This document shows positions 1 to 11,032 of a stretch of 64,000 bases of DNA, piece by piece; within the stretch, counting starts at the first letter, position 1; each line of letters begins with the position of its first letter. The DNA is from Bombardia bombarda. Its lineage: Eukaryota > Ascomycota > Sordariomycetes > Sordariales > Lasiosphaeriaceae. The stretch is taken from positions 496,001 to 560,000 of the forward strand of contig JAULSR010000011.1 of the NCBI GenBank assembly GCA_030512295.1. Reading direction: 5' to 3'. Made by a program: the position numbers and the translations under genes. The notes under the pieces were generated by a model, which had not been told where the DNA came from, ran no database searches, and worked only from the letters and a program-made list of their open reading frames with translations.

Positions 1-1284
1 TGACGACCAAGAGGAACGAGTAAAAGTAGCCGTCCCAGATGTAGAAAGAGACGAAGATGATAGCGGCAAGCAAGCAGGCACCGAGGACGGTGCGATCCAC
101 AAGTAGCTTGTAGGGGATGAAGGTCTTGGGAGCATACATCTCCCAAAAGACAAACGCAATGCAGAGGAGGCCACCGATGATGAGGAAGCAGATAATGATG
201 GGGGCCTTCCACAGCAGGGTCTGGTAAGAGTAGATGCTGAAGGCCAGCAGGAAGAGGGCAAGACCGGTGGCAATGAGAAGGACGCCGAAGATATCGAACT
301 CGATCGCGTAGTACTTGAGCGACTGGGCAAACGTCCGGTTGCTCTCACGCTTGGGGATGAGACCGGCCTCGTGCGCCTTGCGGTAGTTGACGTAGAAGAG
401 CCAGATAAGTGGCGAGCAGATAAAAGGTGTGATGATGGAAAACGCGCCATAGCCCCATCTCCAGCCTGGGCCGTTCAAGAAACCCGTGGCAATGGGGCCA
501 CCGATCCATGTCGTGATGAGATAAGGCGACGACGCGAAAGCAAACATCAGAGATCTGTTGCGCAGGGAGGAGGTATCGGCAATGAAGACGCCCATGACGT
601 AGGTAAGGCCATTGTATCTGAAGAACTGGTGTTAGTCTATCGCGGCGTTATCCAAGGGGACACTATTCGTGTTTCAAATGGAATGCGCACGTACCCGACC
701 CAGTAGAACACCTGACCAGCGGCGTACGACTTGACGCCGTCACAGGCTGCCATGGTGATGAGACCAATGACAAGACAGAACAGCATCAAGCAGAAACCTT
801 GGGGACGTCCCCAAATATCGATAATCTTGGCCAGCGGCAGCTTGAAGAGACCACCAATCAAACTGGACAAGATGCCCACGACTGGTGTAAGGGAGTGCGA
901 GTAGAAGGAGCTGGTGACGAATGGTAGCAAGCTATTGGACATGCTCTGTTGCATGGCGTCGACGAAGTAGATGAACCAGATACTGCATTAGTGTTGTTAG
1001 CCCAGTAGTCAGATAGGGGGGAGGGCCGGGTAGACAGTGTAATGGAGGGCAACATACGCGATGTAAGCACCATACAAATGCTGCTTGGTCCAGACCAGGG
1101 TCATGGCCTCGATGTCCCGAACACCGGCTTGAGCATCTTCCGAGATTGCGTCGCTATCGCTTACATCGGCGGCAGTGTCATGAACAGCGGCATCCTTGTC
1201 GTTGGAGGTCTTCTCCCCAATATCTTCGGTGCTGACGGTGGGCGCCTCGGGCCGCAACCAGAGGATGTTGAACTTGGAAGACAT
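1..1284 (-). CDS. Siderophore-iron transporter, MFS (Sit1/ARN/MirB type), 3' part outside window
   Basis: Exons 1284-1058, 982-695 and 617-1 join in phase (introns 1057-983 and 694-618, GT..AG), giving about 377 residues before the window edge cuts the gene. The start is the ATG at 1284. A hydrophilic N-terminus of about 65 residues precedes the family-typical stretches ALVWTKQHLYGAYIAIWFIY-like, FVDAMQQSMSNSLLPFVTSS and LAKIIDIWGRPQGF, followed by several membrane helices. Fungal members of this family import ferric siderophores across the plasma membrane in exchange for protons. The combination of helices and the conserved second-helix region resembles MirB/Sit1 rather than sugar or drug MFS proteins. 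Two ATCWGATAA sites lie about 600 bp upstream, so iron repression by a SreA-type GATA factor is inferred. Substrate specificity cannot be told. No defect is seen in the visible part. Confidence 0.9.
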
Positions 1285-4200
1285 TGGAATGCGGGGACAA
1301 GCTGGAGTGGTGGGATCAAGACAGGCGGCCTATCCAATGCGTTGTCCCCAATGAGCTGAATGGATGGAGAGAGGAAAAGATCTTGTCGGGACACAGAAAA
1401 GACGGAGGATTTGAGTTTGACGGGGCGAGGAGATCAACCTTTATCAGATGGGCGGGCATTTCCTTTCCCGGGAACCCACCGTCCCATTGCAGCAGGTGCT
1501 ACTGACCTGTCGGTGGAACCTGAGCGAGAAAAATCGGGCCACTGGCATGCATCCCGCAGTCTTGGAGGGCTCCCGATGGAACGCTGAGCTCCATCACAAG
1601 GGCACCTCGCAGGGATGGGCCCGGGTATCCGCGAGTGGACAAGGACAATTGAAAGATTTGGACGGATGGGTCCCTGAGGCGATATCATCGGGAGAAGGAA
1701 CGAGTTTGTGCAACCCTCCACGGATCAAGCGCATGCTGCAAGCTTTCCCGAACAAACCCTGGATTATAGGTGGTAGATCCAATCATGGAGTGTAAGCCCC
1801 GCATTAATTGGCCCGATTTGTGTTTATGACCGAAGAGGCTGGTCCTTGAGGATGGTCATGTGGAGAAGGTGAGAAATTTTTTATCAGATCATCTTATCTG
1901 ATTGATAAAAGTCCTTGGCGATGTGATGGGGGGCCCGCTCTAAGCGCACAAAGAACCCCGACCCACTTGCACACCCACAAACTGCACCAACATCGAACTA
2001 TTCAGGTTCGTTAGGTAACAGATGGTCGATCCTTCCTTTAATCCAAGCAAAAGGTGAGCGATATCGGCGTCTTCACATTGCGTGACTGAGCGGCAACAAT
2101 CTTCCGCTTTTGTTGTAGGGAAAGAGCAGTGGATTTATCAACTGCTTCCATTTTCAGCTCTTGGAATAGACCGAATAATCCTGGGCTAAGCCCTGCTACA
2201 AAGCTCAGCTTCTTTCCTGGTCCCACTCCCACAACGAGCAGACATTTCTCAAATACTTAGCTATCTACTACTCTAACGTTGTTGGATGTCAAGATTTTGA
2301 CATCCGGGCCTTTTGTTCACAATACACAGCTTTGCCCAGCCGGGTACAGGGTCTTATCCCGTTGTCCGCACCTTCCCCCTGCTTCCAAGCAGCGAGACGC
2401 TGAAGAGTTTGCGGGTCTGGACGGGCCCTCTAGTCTCGGCACTTCCCACCAAAAGAAGCAACGGCTCACAGCACGCGCGTCTCGGTGGACGCCAAGACCG
2501 AGCGGCTTTATGGGGTGGACATCCGAGCCATCGTGCTAACAGCCCTGAGCGGGAGTGGGACGTTGAGAAAAAATATTGTTCCCGGGATTTCAATTTCTGT
2601 ACAGAAAATGATTGTTGGCGATTTCGAGAAGCTCAGGTGCGCAGGCTGGTCACTGGTGTATGACCTGCGATGGTCCTACTGAGATCTTGGTGCATCCATT
2701 CATCTCTGGAATTTTTCAGCACGTGGTCAAATTTTCATGCATGAAAACATTGTAATCTTTACAGGCAAAAGCCTAACATACATCATCATCGTTACATAGC
2801 CGCCCGTCCGCCCGCTACCTCGGGACTATCAGACTACCACATCCACCTGTGTGTTCCAGATCGGCAGAGTTGGGTCCAGTCTTGGGGAGCTCCCCCGACT
2901 GGAAACAGCGATCGGCGGTGCTACCTTAGCATGCGCCGCTGTGGGGATGGTAGGTTGAGGGTTATGCAGTTGGTTGCCTTAAGTCAGGTGTAGTATTCGT
3001 TAGCCATCCAGAAACGTGGGTTCTACTCTACCAAATCGCTCACGGCCTCAATGTTGCTTTCATGTTTTCATCAATGCTACGTAATATCAGCAAGAGGAAG
3101 AGCAAACATGTCCAGTACTAACTAGAATTAACTAGTTGACCTATGTAGAGAAGCGCCAGTAGCATTTGCAGGTCAGGAGCTACTCTTGAATGTAAGTCCT
3201 TGAGTGCATCACCTTAAAAGTGCACAAAGCTATGTGTAACTGAAGTGGTCCGTGGCACATCGTTCCTTGCACAAAGACCCAAAGAGCATCAGAGTGAAAC
3301 CCAGGTGACTGGTCAGCTGGAGTGTCTTGGGTAAGAGATAGACCATTACATCTATGTAACAGCCCATATGACTCTTATATACCTCGCCAGTAGACAAGTT
3401 GACGTAAGCTTCGGTCTGTTGCAAAATGGTGATGAGTCAACTCACATAAACAATGGGATGTATTGAGAGACACCGATATATCTCAGATACATGGTAGTAC
3501 CTTGTAGTCTGCTAGAAAAACATCAAAGATTCCTAATAAAGGATAGAAGAAGGAAAAGGCATATATTTCCTTATTCAGTTCTAAGCAAGTACCTGGCCTT
3601 TGTAAACTTGTTCAGTCTCAATGTCAGGGCAAAGGCTTTGTCTTATACTTTCATACACAATGTTACAGAATAGCTCCAGTTAAATATGTACTTATGTACA
3701 CATTGTAGGTGCGCACCAGCCAATCAGAAAGTCTCACATTGATTTAAAGTACCCCTATAAATCAAATGTTTCGAGATCGTTTTACACCTATGACAGGAGT
3801 CCAGTGCGTTTTGTTTGATGTGAGTAATCAAGGCAGACCGCACTGGTAAGGATAAAAGGGAATGTTAATCAGCTCAGTATGAACTTTCGGCCCTCATGTT
3901 TCAGACCCAGTGGTCAAAGCGATGAGAATAATTAAACTCTTCTTATCCACCAGTTCTGTCAGAAGGTTAGTTATGTATAACGCATGTTTCCTCATTTACA
4001 TCGATGGTACGAGGCCATCTCGGTCACATGAATACTTTCCCACGCAGCCTGTCTTACTGACTGAACGATACACCAAAGACTTGTTCTTCGGATTCCAAGA
4101 TAAACCACTGGCTGTGGAAAGGAGTACATTTCATGTCTATCATTCCAGCCCTTGTTGTGTTTCAATTTTCACATCTTCCTGTCGAACAAAGTCCGGTTGT

Positions 4201-5753
4201 CGATCATCCAATTAAACCAGCTATCAAGCCTTGGAAGCCAGCTACCCACATCAGTAACTTGAATGTAAACACAACAAGACATTTGGCTTGAAGTACTGTG
4301 GCGGAATGGGACTGATTTAGTAGACTGAGACAGCTGGTAGGTAGTAGTAGTCATAGATTAAAGGCGAGACAAAAATATCAACAACCCCTGCGAAGTCGTT
4401 GTGTATAAATAATCCATCATGAGATTCTCAAATGTGCCAATCTTCAGCCCTCAGATTGCAACACAAATATCAAGCTGTGCTGGAATACATTTGTTACAAC
4501 CAATATGACTGATCGCCATCTCCATATGAAGTTTTCTACACCAAAACATGGGTTGAACTGTGCCAGCCACAGCGTTCCTAAAGGGTGTCTAGGTTATGTT
4601 CGTTTACCGCTCCGGTGACTTCTGAAATGGTAACAGATACATGTGGCTAATATTGATATTATACAGTACCACTGTCCAACCATTAAATATTTTACGGACA
4701 AAGGGGACATGATGTTCACTTTTGTATTGGCCAACTTCGTCACGGAAGTAGTAGCGGAAGCACAACGTCTGCCTTTAAGTCCTCCTGTACCAGGGATCAG
4801 ATCATACCCCCACACATTCTCCAACCACGAAGATCTCCCGTTGAGGTCCAACCGCCCTTGGCTGATAGTCCCAGTCCCGAAAGTCTACGCAATACGAAAC
4901 ACTCAGGTGAGAACGTTTTATAAAGATCCAGGCCAAGTAAGGGCGGTGTACAACGGGACTGGACATTGCCCGTGTTCTATCGATGTTATATATCATGACC
5001 CGAAGAAGCCTCCAAAGGGAAAAGGAAGGTGGGATAGATTTAGCTTGGCAATCTACCACCCATGCAGTCATCCTAGTTTCTGCAAGGCATGCCATGTTCA
5101 AGGTAGTTATTAAGGGACAGGACGGATATAATCACGATTGAGAGTCATGCTTCGTACGTAGAGTACACTTTATAAATCCCCTCAATTACATGATGCGTAC
5201 CTAGTAGCAGTCGAACAACGGTAGTGAACTGGATCACGAAGAACATTCTCCCGTAGCAGACCCACTTTTAGCACCCCTCCCTCAGATCTCAAATCTGACT
5301 CCATTCACAGCACCCACATTTCACCCATCTGACATGTAATTGGAACCACTTCTGATCGCGGTGGTGAGTCGATGCATTGCTGTAGGGAAGGCTCATTGTT
5401 TACCACGAAATCGTACGCGTTGCCATCATAATCACCTGCTGGCCAATTCCCTCGATCGCCCTTTCCTTTTCACAACCCCCCGCTTCTTCATGCATCTCTG
5501 CATGCTTAGTCACAGCGCTTGGGCGGGATTGCCTCCAACAAACCTTAAAAAAGACGATATTGACAATTGACCTCGATCCTCATTTCATCCAATTGATGTC
5601 ATCATCACCCCAGCGAAGGGAAAAAAAAAGCAGAAGCCCATTTAACCACGCTCAATACCCATAATCAGAATACAGGAATTGCATCAACCACTCAACCCCT
5701 CTCATCTCATTCGTAACCCCCCCTTCCCCAAATAAAACAAAATAAAATAAAAA
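1285..5753. other. Gene-poor intergenic stretch, 4.5 kb
   Basis: Apart from the GATA sites at 1881-1902 no gene is supported here. The longest open frame (4643-5113, plus, 156 codons) resembles nothing recognisable and shows no domain or splice context. From about 2.7 to 5.3 kb the sequence is more AT-rich than its flanks and every frame is short and broken. It may include the promoter and 5' UTR of the siderophore transporter at its left end and the promoter of the 5754 gene at its right end. Confidence 0.6.
1881..1902 (-). promoter_or_regulatory. Two iron-GATA (SreA-type) consensus sites
   Basis: Read on the minus strand, 1889-1881 is ATCTGATAA and 1902-1894 is ATCAGATAA. Both match ATCWGATAA, the extended site described for fungal iron-responsive GATA repressors (SreA/Sre1/Urbs1), and a plain TTGATAA follows at 1903-1909. 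They lie about 600 bp upstream of the siderophore transporter start and point towards it. The sequence match is seen directly; the regulation is inferred. Confidence 0.7.
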
Positions 5754-6767
5754 ATGGAAGAAATCGACATCCTCATCCTCGGCGCCGGCTGGACCGCCAC
5801 CTTCCTCATCCCCCTCCTCCTCTCCCAATCCAAATCCAAATCCGAACCCACCTCCCGCAAAGACACAACAACACCCCTCTCCTTCGCCGCCACCACCACC
5901 GACGGCCGCCCCGTCGCCAACCACCCCACCATCCGCTTCAAATTCGACCCCGCCTCGCCCTCCTTCCAGTCCAGCGTCGCCGCCCTGCCCCGCGCCCGCC
6001 ACGTCCTGATCACCTTCCCCCTCGTCGGCGCCGGGCCCAGCCGCACCCTCGTCGAGACCTACACCGCCACCCACCTGACCTCTGCCGCTTCCGCTTCCGC
6101 TTCCGCATCTTCTTCCGCCCCGTCTCCATTCCGCTTCATCCAGCTCGGCAGCACGGGCATCTGGCAGAAACCCGACGACTCCGCCTCTGGTGTCGGTGCC
6201 ACGAGCAGTGCCAACCCCTGGATGACGCGGCACTCGTCGTACACGACGGCCGACAAGCGCGCCGTGGCCGAGGACGAGCTGCTCGCGCTGGGGGGGTGCG
6301 TGCTGGAGCTGTCGGGGCTGTGGGGCGGCGCGCGCGACCCGCGGCATTGGGTCGACCGCGTCGCGACGAGCAAGGAGGCGGTGAGGGGGAAGAAGAGTCT
6401 GCACATGATCCACGGCGTGGACGTGGCGAGGGCCATTGTGGCGGTGGTGCGGGTTGATGATGAGAAGTGGGACAGGGTCGGGAGGGGCCAGAGGTGGATG
6501 CTGACGGATGGGTTTGTGTATGACTGGTGGGCGCTGTTTGCTGGGTGGGCGGAGCTCAAGTCTGTTGGGGAGGGGGAGGGGGAGGGGGAGGAAGATGGGG
6601 GGAGTGTCGATGCGAAGCCGACGAGACAGGCGCAGTGGGTGTATGAGCTGATGGTGGAGGAGGGCGTGCGCGCGCTGCCGCGGTCTATGGAGCAGCTGGC
6701 GCGGTGCTATGACGCGCGCGAGTTCTGGGCCACGTTTGGGTTGGCGCCGTTGAAGGGGCGGATATGA
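5754..6767 (+). CDS. NAD(P)-binding Rossmann-fold protein, atypical SDR/YeeZ-like
   Basis: Single exon, 337 aa. The start is the ATG at 5754 following an A-rich leader. Residues 4-22 (IDILILGAGWTATFLIPLL) form a beta strand plus the dinucleotide loop GAGWTA at the very N-terminus, as in extended or atypical short-chain dehydrogenase-like proteins such as bacterial YeeZ. A strand (VLITFPL) and the later segment IHGVDVARAIVAVV are consistent with an epimerase-like fold, where a conserved HVDD/VEDV segment sits. No clear YxxxK catalytic pair is visible, so an enzymatic reaction cannot be assigned. There is a Ser/Ala-rich run near residue 110 and an acidic Gly/Glu run (GEGEGEGEEDGG) near residue 275, both probably surface loops. 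The GC-rich third codon positions support real coding sequence; the long antisense frame is a shadow. Confidence 0.75.
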   Translation: MEEIDILILGAGWTATFLIPLLLSQSKSKSEPTSRKDTTTPLSFAATTTDGRPVANHPTIRFKFDPASPSFQSSVAALPRARHVLITFPLVGAGPSRTLVETYTATHLTSAASASASASSSAPSPFRFIQLGSTGIWQKPDDSASGVGATSSANPWMTRHSSYTTADKRAVAEDELLALGGCVLELSGLWGGARDPRHWVDRVATSKEAVRGKKSLHMIHGVDVARAIVAVVRVDDEKWDRVGRGQRWMLTDGFVYDWWALFAGWAELKSVGEGEGEGEEDGGSVDAKPTRQAQWVYELMVEEGVRALPRSMEQLARCYDAREFWATFGLAPLKGRI

Positions 6768-6812
6768 GATGTGGTTGTTGTGGGAGGAGTAAAGGCGTTT
6801 GGGGGGACGGGG

Positions 6813-6839
6813 ATGAGTGAATGAGTGAGTGAGTGAGTG
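6813..6839. repeat. GAGT/GAAT tetranucleotide microsatellite
   Basis: About six units of (GAGT)n with one GAAT variant lie just past the stop of the Rossmann-fold gene, followed by a duplicated GTGGTTGGTTATGA word. The rest of 6768-7107 is 3' flank between two convergent genes and holds nothing else recognisable. Confidence 0.7.
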
Positions 6840-7107
6840 GTTGGTTATGAGTGGTTGGTTATGATGGTGCTTCTTTGTTTATATCATATAGTATTACCCA
6901 TACTGACAAAAACAAAGTGAATGGGGTATTAGTGATTGTATATCACCCACCCCAATGCCCTTCATTTGGGCCTAACTGTGACAGGAGGAAATTCCCATCG
7001 CTATTATACGCCAGCCCGAGAGACCAAATGCCGTCGCCAAAGGTGCCCACATGAAATCTATTCTATTCTCATGCATGAAACTTTAACTGCTTTTAGAAAA
7101 ACAAGGA

Positions 7108-8911
7108 CTACAGCTGTGCTAGTAGTTTCCTCACCTCCTCAACTAGGTTCTCGCGGGGGATAAGCTGGCCCTGGTCCTTGCTATCTGCCGTCAAAACCTT
7201 CAACCGCACCTGACCAGCCGCCAGCTCGTCCTCGCCCAGGATCACACCAATAGGGATATCGCCCGCCGACTTATACTGAGCCAATCCCCTGGGCTTGACC
7301 TTCGCTGAGAACTCTGCGCGGATGTCAGCCTTCCACAGCTGATTGGCCACGGCCATGCGCTCGAGCAGCAGGCCATCCGACTCCTTGTTACCAAACGCCA
7401 TGACGTAGACGTCCACCTCGCTCGTCCGCTGGTCCTTCTCGGCCCGCGCCTTGAGGATGGTGAAGATGCGCTCCACACCGAACGAGATGCCCACGCAGGG
7501 GATGGTGCGCTTTCCGTACATGCCTACCAGGTTGTCGTAGCGGCCGCCGGCGGCGATACTGCCAACCTGACTGGCCGGGTCCTCCTTCTTGCCCTTCCGT
7601 GATGACTTTCCTCCCTTACCGCCAGCGGCGGCGGCAGCCTCTGCAACGGCCGGCTTGTTGATCACCTCATAGATCAACCCAGTGTAGTAGTCCAGGCCGC
7701 GCGCGAGCGAGAGGTCAAAGGATACCTTATCGACAACCCCGTATGCGCCCAGGTACGCGTTGAGAAGCGTCATGTCCTCAAGGCCTGCCTTGATGTCGTC
7801 GTTGGCCGAGAGGTTGGCGTCGGCCTTGATGTAGTCGACCGTCTCCTGGATTGTCCCGCTGTGCTGTACGTATTCGCCGACCTTGTCGGCAATCTCCTCC
7901 GAGAGCCCCTTCTCCTCGATCATCTCTTTCTTGACATCGGCCCAGGCCATCTTGTCGAGCTTGTCGACGGCGGCGCTGATGGGGCGGATCTTGTCGGCGG
8001 GCACTCCGGCGACGGTGAAGAGGCCGTCGAGGATCTTTCTGTGGTTGAGCTTTATTGTGATGTCGAGCTTGAGGGCCTCCATGACCTCGACGACGATGCA
8101 CAGGATCTCGGCGTCGGGAATCATGGCGTCGTAGACGCCGGCGATGTCGAAGTCGCACTGGTAGAACTCGCGGAAGCGGCCGCGGGCGATGGCGGGCTGG
8201 TCGCGGCGGTAGACCTTTGCGATCTGGTAGCGCTTGATGCGGTCCTTGCTGTTCATGGCGAGCCAGCGGGCAAAGGGTACGGTGAGATCGTAGCGCAGGG
8301 AGCACAGCTCGCCGCCCTGGTCCTGGAGGTCGTAGATGAGGCGCGAATCCTCGCCATACTTGCCGGCCAGGATCTCCTTGAGCTCGAAGACGGGGGTTTC
8401 TAGGGGGCTTCCGCCGTGGCGCTTGAAGACGTTGGTGATTGTTTGGCTGTGGACGGACGGGATCTGGTCAGCGGGGGAAGGGGAGGTGGCTGTTGCATTA
8501 TTTGGATCGCAAGCAGCGAGACATGAGCGAGAGCGAGGACGAGATGACGTACAAGAGGTGTTCACGGATAATCATGTCTGCGCCGAACCAATCCTGGGTG
8601 CCCTTAGGGGTCTTGAGCACGACGGCGGCCGGGCGCGAGGGCAGCTTGGTCTCCTTGGCATCTTTGGTGGCAGCAGCTTGCACCTCCAGGGGCGCCGGGG
8701 CGGGCACTGGTGTGGGCGGCGCAGGCGTGCTGTCTTCGGACGCCATCTTGTCGCGGTCGATGTCTTGTAGGTGACGGTCGTAAGCGCGAAATCGGAGAGG
8801 TGGGAGGCTTGACGAAGAGAAGCTTCGAGTGAATAGTGGTGGTAAAGAACGGCGTGGGCGGGCAATTGCAATTAGCTCGTGGCTTCTGCTCAGTGCAAAC
8901 AACAGTCGCAT
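7108..8911 (-). CDS. HTS1: Histidyl-tRNA synthetase, cytosolic and mitochondrial forms
   Basis: Exons 8911-8553 and 8446-7108 (intron 8552-8447, donor GTACGT, acceptor CACAG) give 565 aa and restore the conserved reading EHLFQTITNVFKRHGG across the junction. Class II synthetase signatures are present: motif 2 GRFREFYQCDFD, the histidine loop LARGLDYYTG and motif 3 GISFGVERIF, then a C-terminal anticodon-binding domain. The enzyme charges tRNA-His. The first ATG (8911) opens an Arg/Ser-rich presequence (SLPPLFTRSFSSSSLPPLRF) typical of mitochondrial import. A second in-frame ATG (8746, residue 56, MASEDS) would give a cytosolic protein starting with a WHEP-less linker rich in Pro/Ala. This two-start arrangement is established for yeast HTS1. 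A Lys-rich insert (KGGKSSRKGKKED) interrupts the catalytic domain near residue 390 and looks like a lineage-specific loop. Confidence 0.95.
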
Positions 8912-9555
8912 GCCTGTGAGAGGTAGTTTGGGCTATGGAGGGGTACGAGTGACGGTTTTGCCTTTTGAGTCATCCCAATCAAGGCTGCGTCTGAGTGGGT
9001 GCACCAGCTGCAATGGTGGGGTTGGCGGAACAGGGAACGATTTCATCTAGCAGCAACCTGGAAGTGCCCGTTTCCAATGCTTCTAAAAGTTTTGACAGCG
9101 ATATCGGCATCATGTTAATCCGAGTGAGCCAGGGCCGAAACAGGGGTCTCATTCCCTGAAAAGCATCGACCATGAGCCCATGGAGATTTCCAGCTTGCCG
9201 ACCAAGAAACTCAAAAGAAACGTCAACCGAATATTCATTTACTCTTTGCTATTGCTAGCAGCTGTTTTTTCACTTTGATTTTGGAAGACGCTTTCATGCT
9301 AGCAATACCATCTCTATCTCGATGTCTCACAAGTTTCGAGACGGACATGTTGAAGCCATTGGTAACCTAGGCGTCTAGGCCCACTAACTGACCGTTCCCT
9401 GCTCCCGCAGTGCCAAGTGCTAGCGTTTCCCGCTGAAGTGGATACGGTACCCTATCACGATTCACGATGCCTGAAGGTTGGACCTGCACAAATTTTTCTC
9501 TCCACGCCTGCTAAGTGCCTCATTTCGGTCCTTATCTGTCATCAATTCAAAGATA
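8912..9555. other. Intergenic, upstream of HTS1 and of tRNA-Gly
   Basis: This 644-bp gap holds the HTS1 promoter (transcribed leftwards) and the 5' flank of the tRNA gene. No ORF with family resemblance and no repeat was seen. Confidence 0.5.
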
Positions 9556-9626
9556 GCATCAGTGGTTTAGTGGTAAAATCCATCGTTGCCATCGATGGGC
9601 CCCGTGTTCGATTCACGGCTGATGCA
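9556..9626 (+). tRNA. tG(GCC): tRNA-Gly (anticodon GCC)
   Basis: The cloverleaf folds by eye. The acceptor arm GCATCAG (9556-9562) pairs with CTGATGC (9619-9625), with discriminator A at 9626. The D-arm carries GGTTTAGTGGTAAAATC, with box A TGGTTTAGTGG. The anticodon stem CATCG (9581-9585) pairs with CGATG (9593-9597) around loop TTGCCAT, with anticodon GCC at 9588-9590. The T-arm carries GTTCGATTC (box B). The length of 71 nt with no intron is usual for eukaryotic tRNA-Gly(GCC). CCA is not encoded, as expected. It sits between HTS1 and the deacetylase-like gene. Confidence 0.97.
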
Positions 9627-9630
9627 AACC

Positions 9631-9651
9631 TTTTGCCTTCACTTCCTTTTT
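9631..9651 (+). terminator. Pol III T-run terminator of tRNA-Gly
   Basis: TTTT at 9631-9634 and TTTTT at 9647-9651 follow the tRNA 3' end by 4 and 20 nt, as expected for RNA polymerase III termination. Confidence 0.75.
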
Positions 9652-9694
9652 ACTCTTTTGATCCGAATACAAATAGCTGACACCTGAGAAACTC

Positions 9695-10528
9695 TCATAA
9701 GTCTTTCACCCCCTCAAAAGCATCCTTATGCTCCGTCACCCACCTCGCAACCTCATCACACGGCGCCAGCCAGATATCCCCTTCCCCACTCAACCTTTTT
9801 AACACCTCCTCCAGCATCGCAAACTTCTCCTCGCTATCCTGCAACATGGGGTGAAACAAAATCGAAATATACCCCCCCGTCCGCTTCACCTCCTCAATCT
9901 TGCCCACCAGATAGTCCCTGAAATACCCCGGCGACAGCGTCTCCACCTGCAGCCCATTCGCCTGTCTCAACGCGGCAAACTTGCCCATATAATAGTGCGC
10001 ATCGACCGTCTGCCACTCAAACGGCAGCACCACGAGCCCCTCAGGCCCAATCCCCAACTCCCCCAGCGGCGACAAGTACCGCAGCCCGCGCTCCCGCAGC
10101 AGCGCCCACGTCCGCTCATTCACCGTGCCCCCCGGCGGGCGGAACCCTGCGTAGGTTATCCCGTGCTTAGCGGCCGCGTCGAAGCTCTTTTGGATGTTGA
10201 GCGCCTCGTCCTCGGCGGACAGCTGGCTCCAGACCTCGTGCTGGTAGCTGTGCCAGGCGAGCTCGTGGCCGCGGCGGCCGATCTCGGCGACGGCGGCGGG
10301 GTAGACGTCGAGGCTCCAGGACTCGATAAAGTAGGTGGCCTTGATGTTGTAGGTGTCGAGGAGGTCGAGCATGCGGGGCAGCTGGTTGGTGATGGAGGGG
10401 TGGGTGCCGATGGGGGCGGTCCAGACGCCGCGGTTGACGTCTTGGGCTTCGCCGAGGTTGTCCATTGTGAAGCTGATGGCGGCGCGGGCGCCGTTGGGCC
10501 AGCGGGTGGTGGTGGGGGGAGCGGTCAT
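9695..10528 (-). CDS. Polysaccharide deacetylase-like protein (NodB/CE4 fold)
   Basis: Single exon, 277 aa, start ATG at 10528. The NodB-type order of motifs can be read: SFTMDNLGEA near residue 20 (where CE4 enzymes have TFDDGP), a YNIKATYF strand, WHSYQHEVW near residue 92 with the two metal-ligand histidines in H-x3-H, FRPPGG (motif 3) near residue 130, and SILFHPML near residue 225 (motif 5 His). There is no signal peptide, so a cytosolic role is more likely than cell-wall chitin deacetylation. The group of fungal and bacterial proteins with this shortened fold includes PuuE-like amidohydrolases. The substrate is unknown. The first Asp motif is altered but a candidate metal Asp remains (MDN). 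Confidence 0.85.
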   Translation of the reverse strand: MTAPPTTTRWPNGARAAISFTMDNLGEAQDVNRGVWTAPIGTHPSITNQLPRMLDLLDTYNIKATYFIESWSLDVYPAAVAEIGRRGHELAWHSYQHEVWSQLSAEDEALNIQKSFDAAAKHGITYAGFRPPGGTVNERTWALLRERGLRYLSPLGELGIGPEGLVVLPFEWQTVDAHYYMGKFAALRQANGLQVETLSPGYFRDYLVGKIEEVKRTGGYISILFHPMLQDSEEKFAMLEEVLKRLSGEGDIWLAPCDEVARWVTEHKDAFEGVKDL

Positions 10529-11032
10529 TGTGAGGTGGTGGGTGGTAGGTAAGGAAAGTGGTGAGTGATGAGGGCTTGTGGATGATGAGTGAGTGGTTTG
10601 ATATAGTATGAGTGAAGACTTAGATGACGACTGAAGCGGGGTTGGTAGGTGAGAGGCCTAACACCGACCTTGAAGGTAAGAGGCTAAGAGACAGGGTTCA
10701 GAGACAAAGAAACCATGAGAAAATAACCTGGTAATAGGTGAAATGGTTGAACCTGTCGTTGGGAATATGTCGTTGGGAATAAGAAGCAAGGTTCTTTTGC
10801 TTCGAGTTCCTGAGTTTGTGTGAGAAGGATTGTAATGCAAGATGCGATGTGGGGGTAGCTCCAAAGCTCCGAACCGCGATCGTGATTCTGTTCGGCAGTT
10901 GGTTGCATGTTTCATGAGATGCAGGGTGAACCCCACTTTCCTCGGTCGTAGTTTCCCTTCTTCTAAATGACAATTTATTCACCGTCGTCACTCTTCGACA
11001 GAGCAACTATTTCCAGGAAGGATCGAAGGAGA
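10529..11032. other. Intergenic between deacetylase promoter and P450 3' end
   Basis: This 504-bp gap contains the deacetylase promoter side and the P450 3' flank. No supported gene; the short frames are AT-rich and unrelated to known families. Confidence 0.45.

Noticed and set aside
4643..5113. 156-codon plus-strand frame in the gene-poor stretch
   Set aside because: No domain, no splice context, no coding-like base pattern; a chance frame cannot be excluded.
5652..6413. Minus-strand Gly-rich frame of 253 codons
   Set aside because: Antisense of the GC-rich Rossmann-fold gene.
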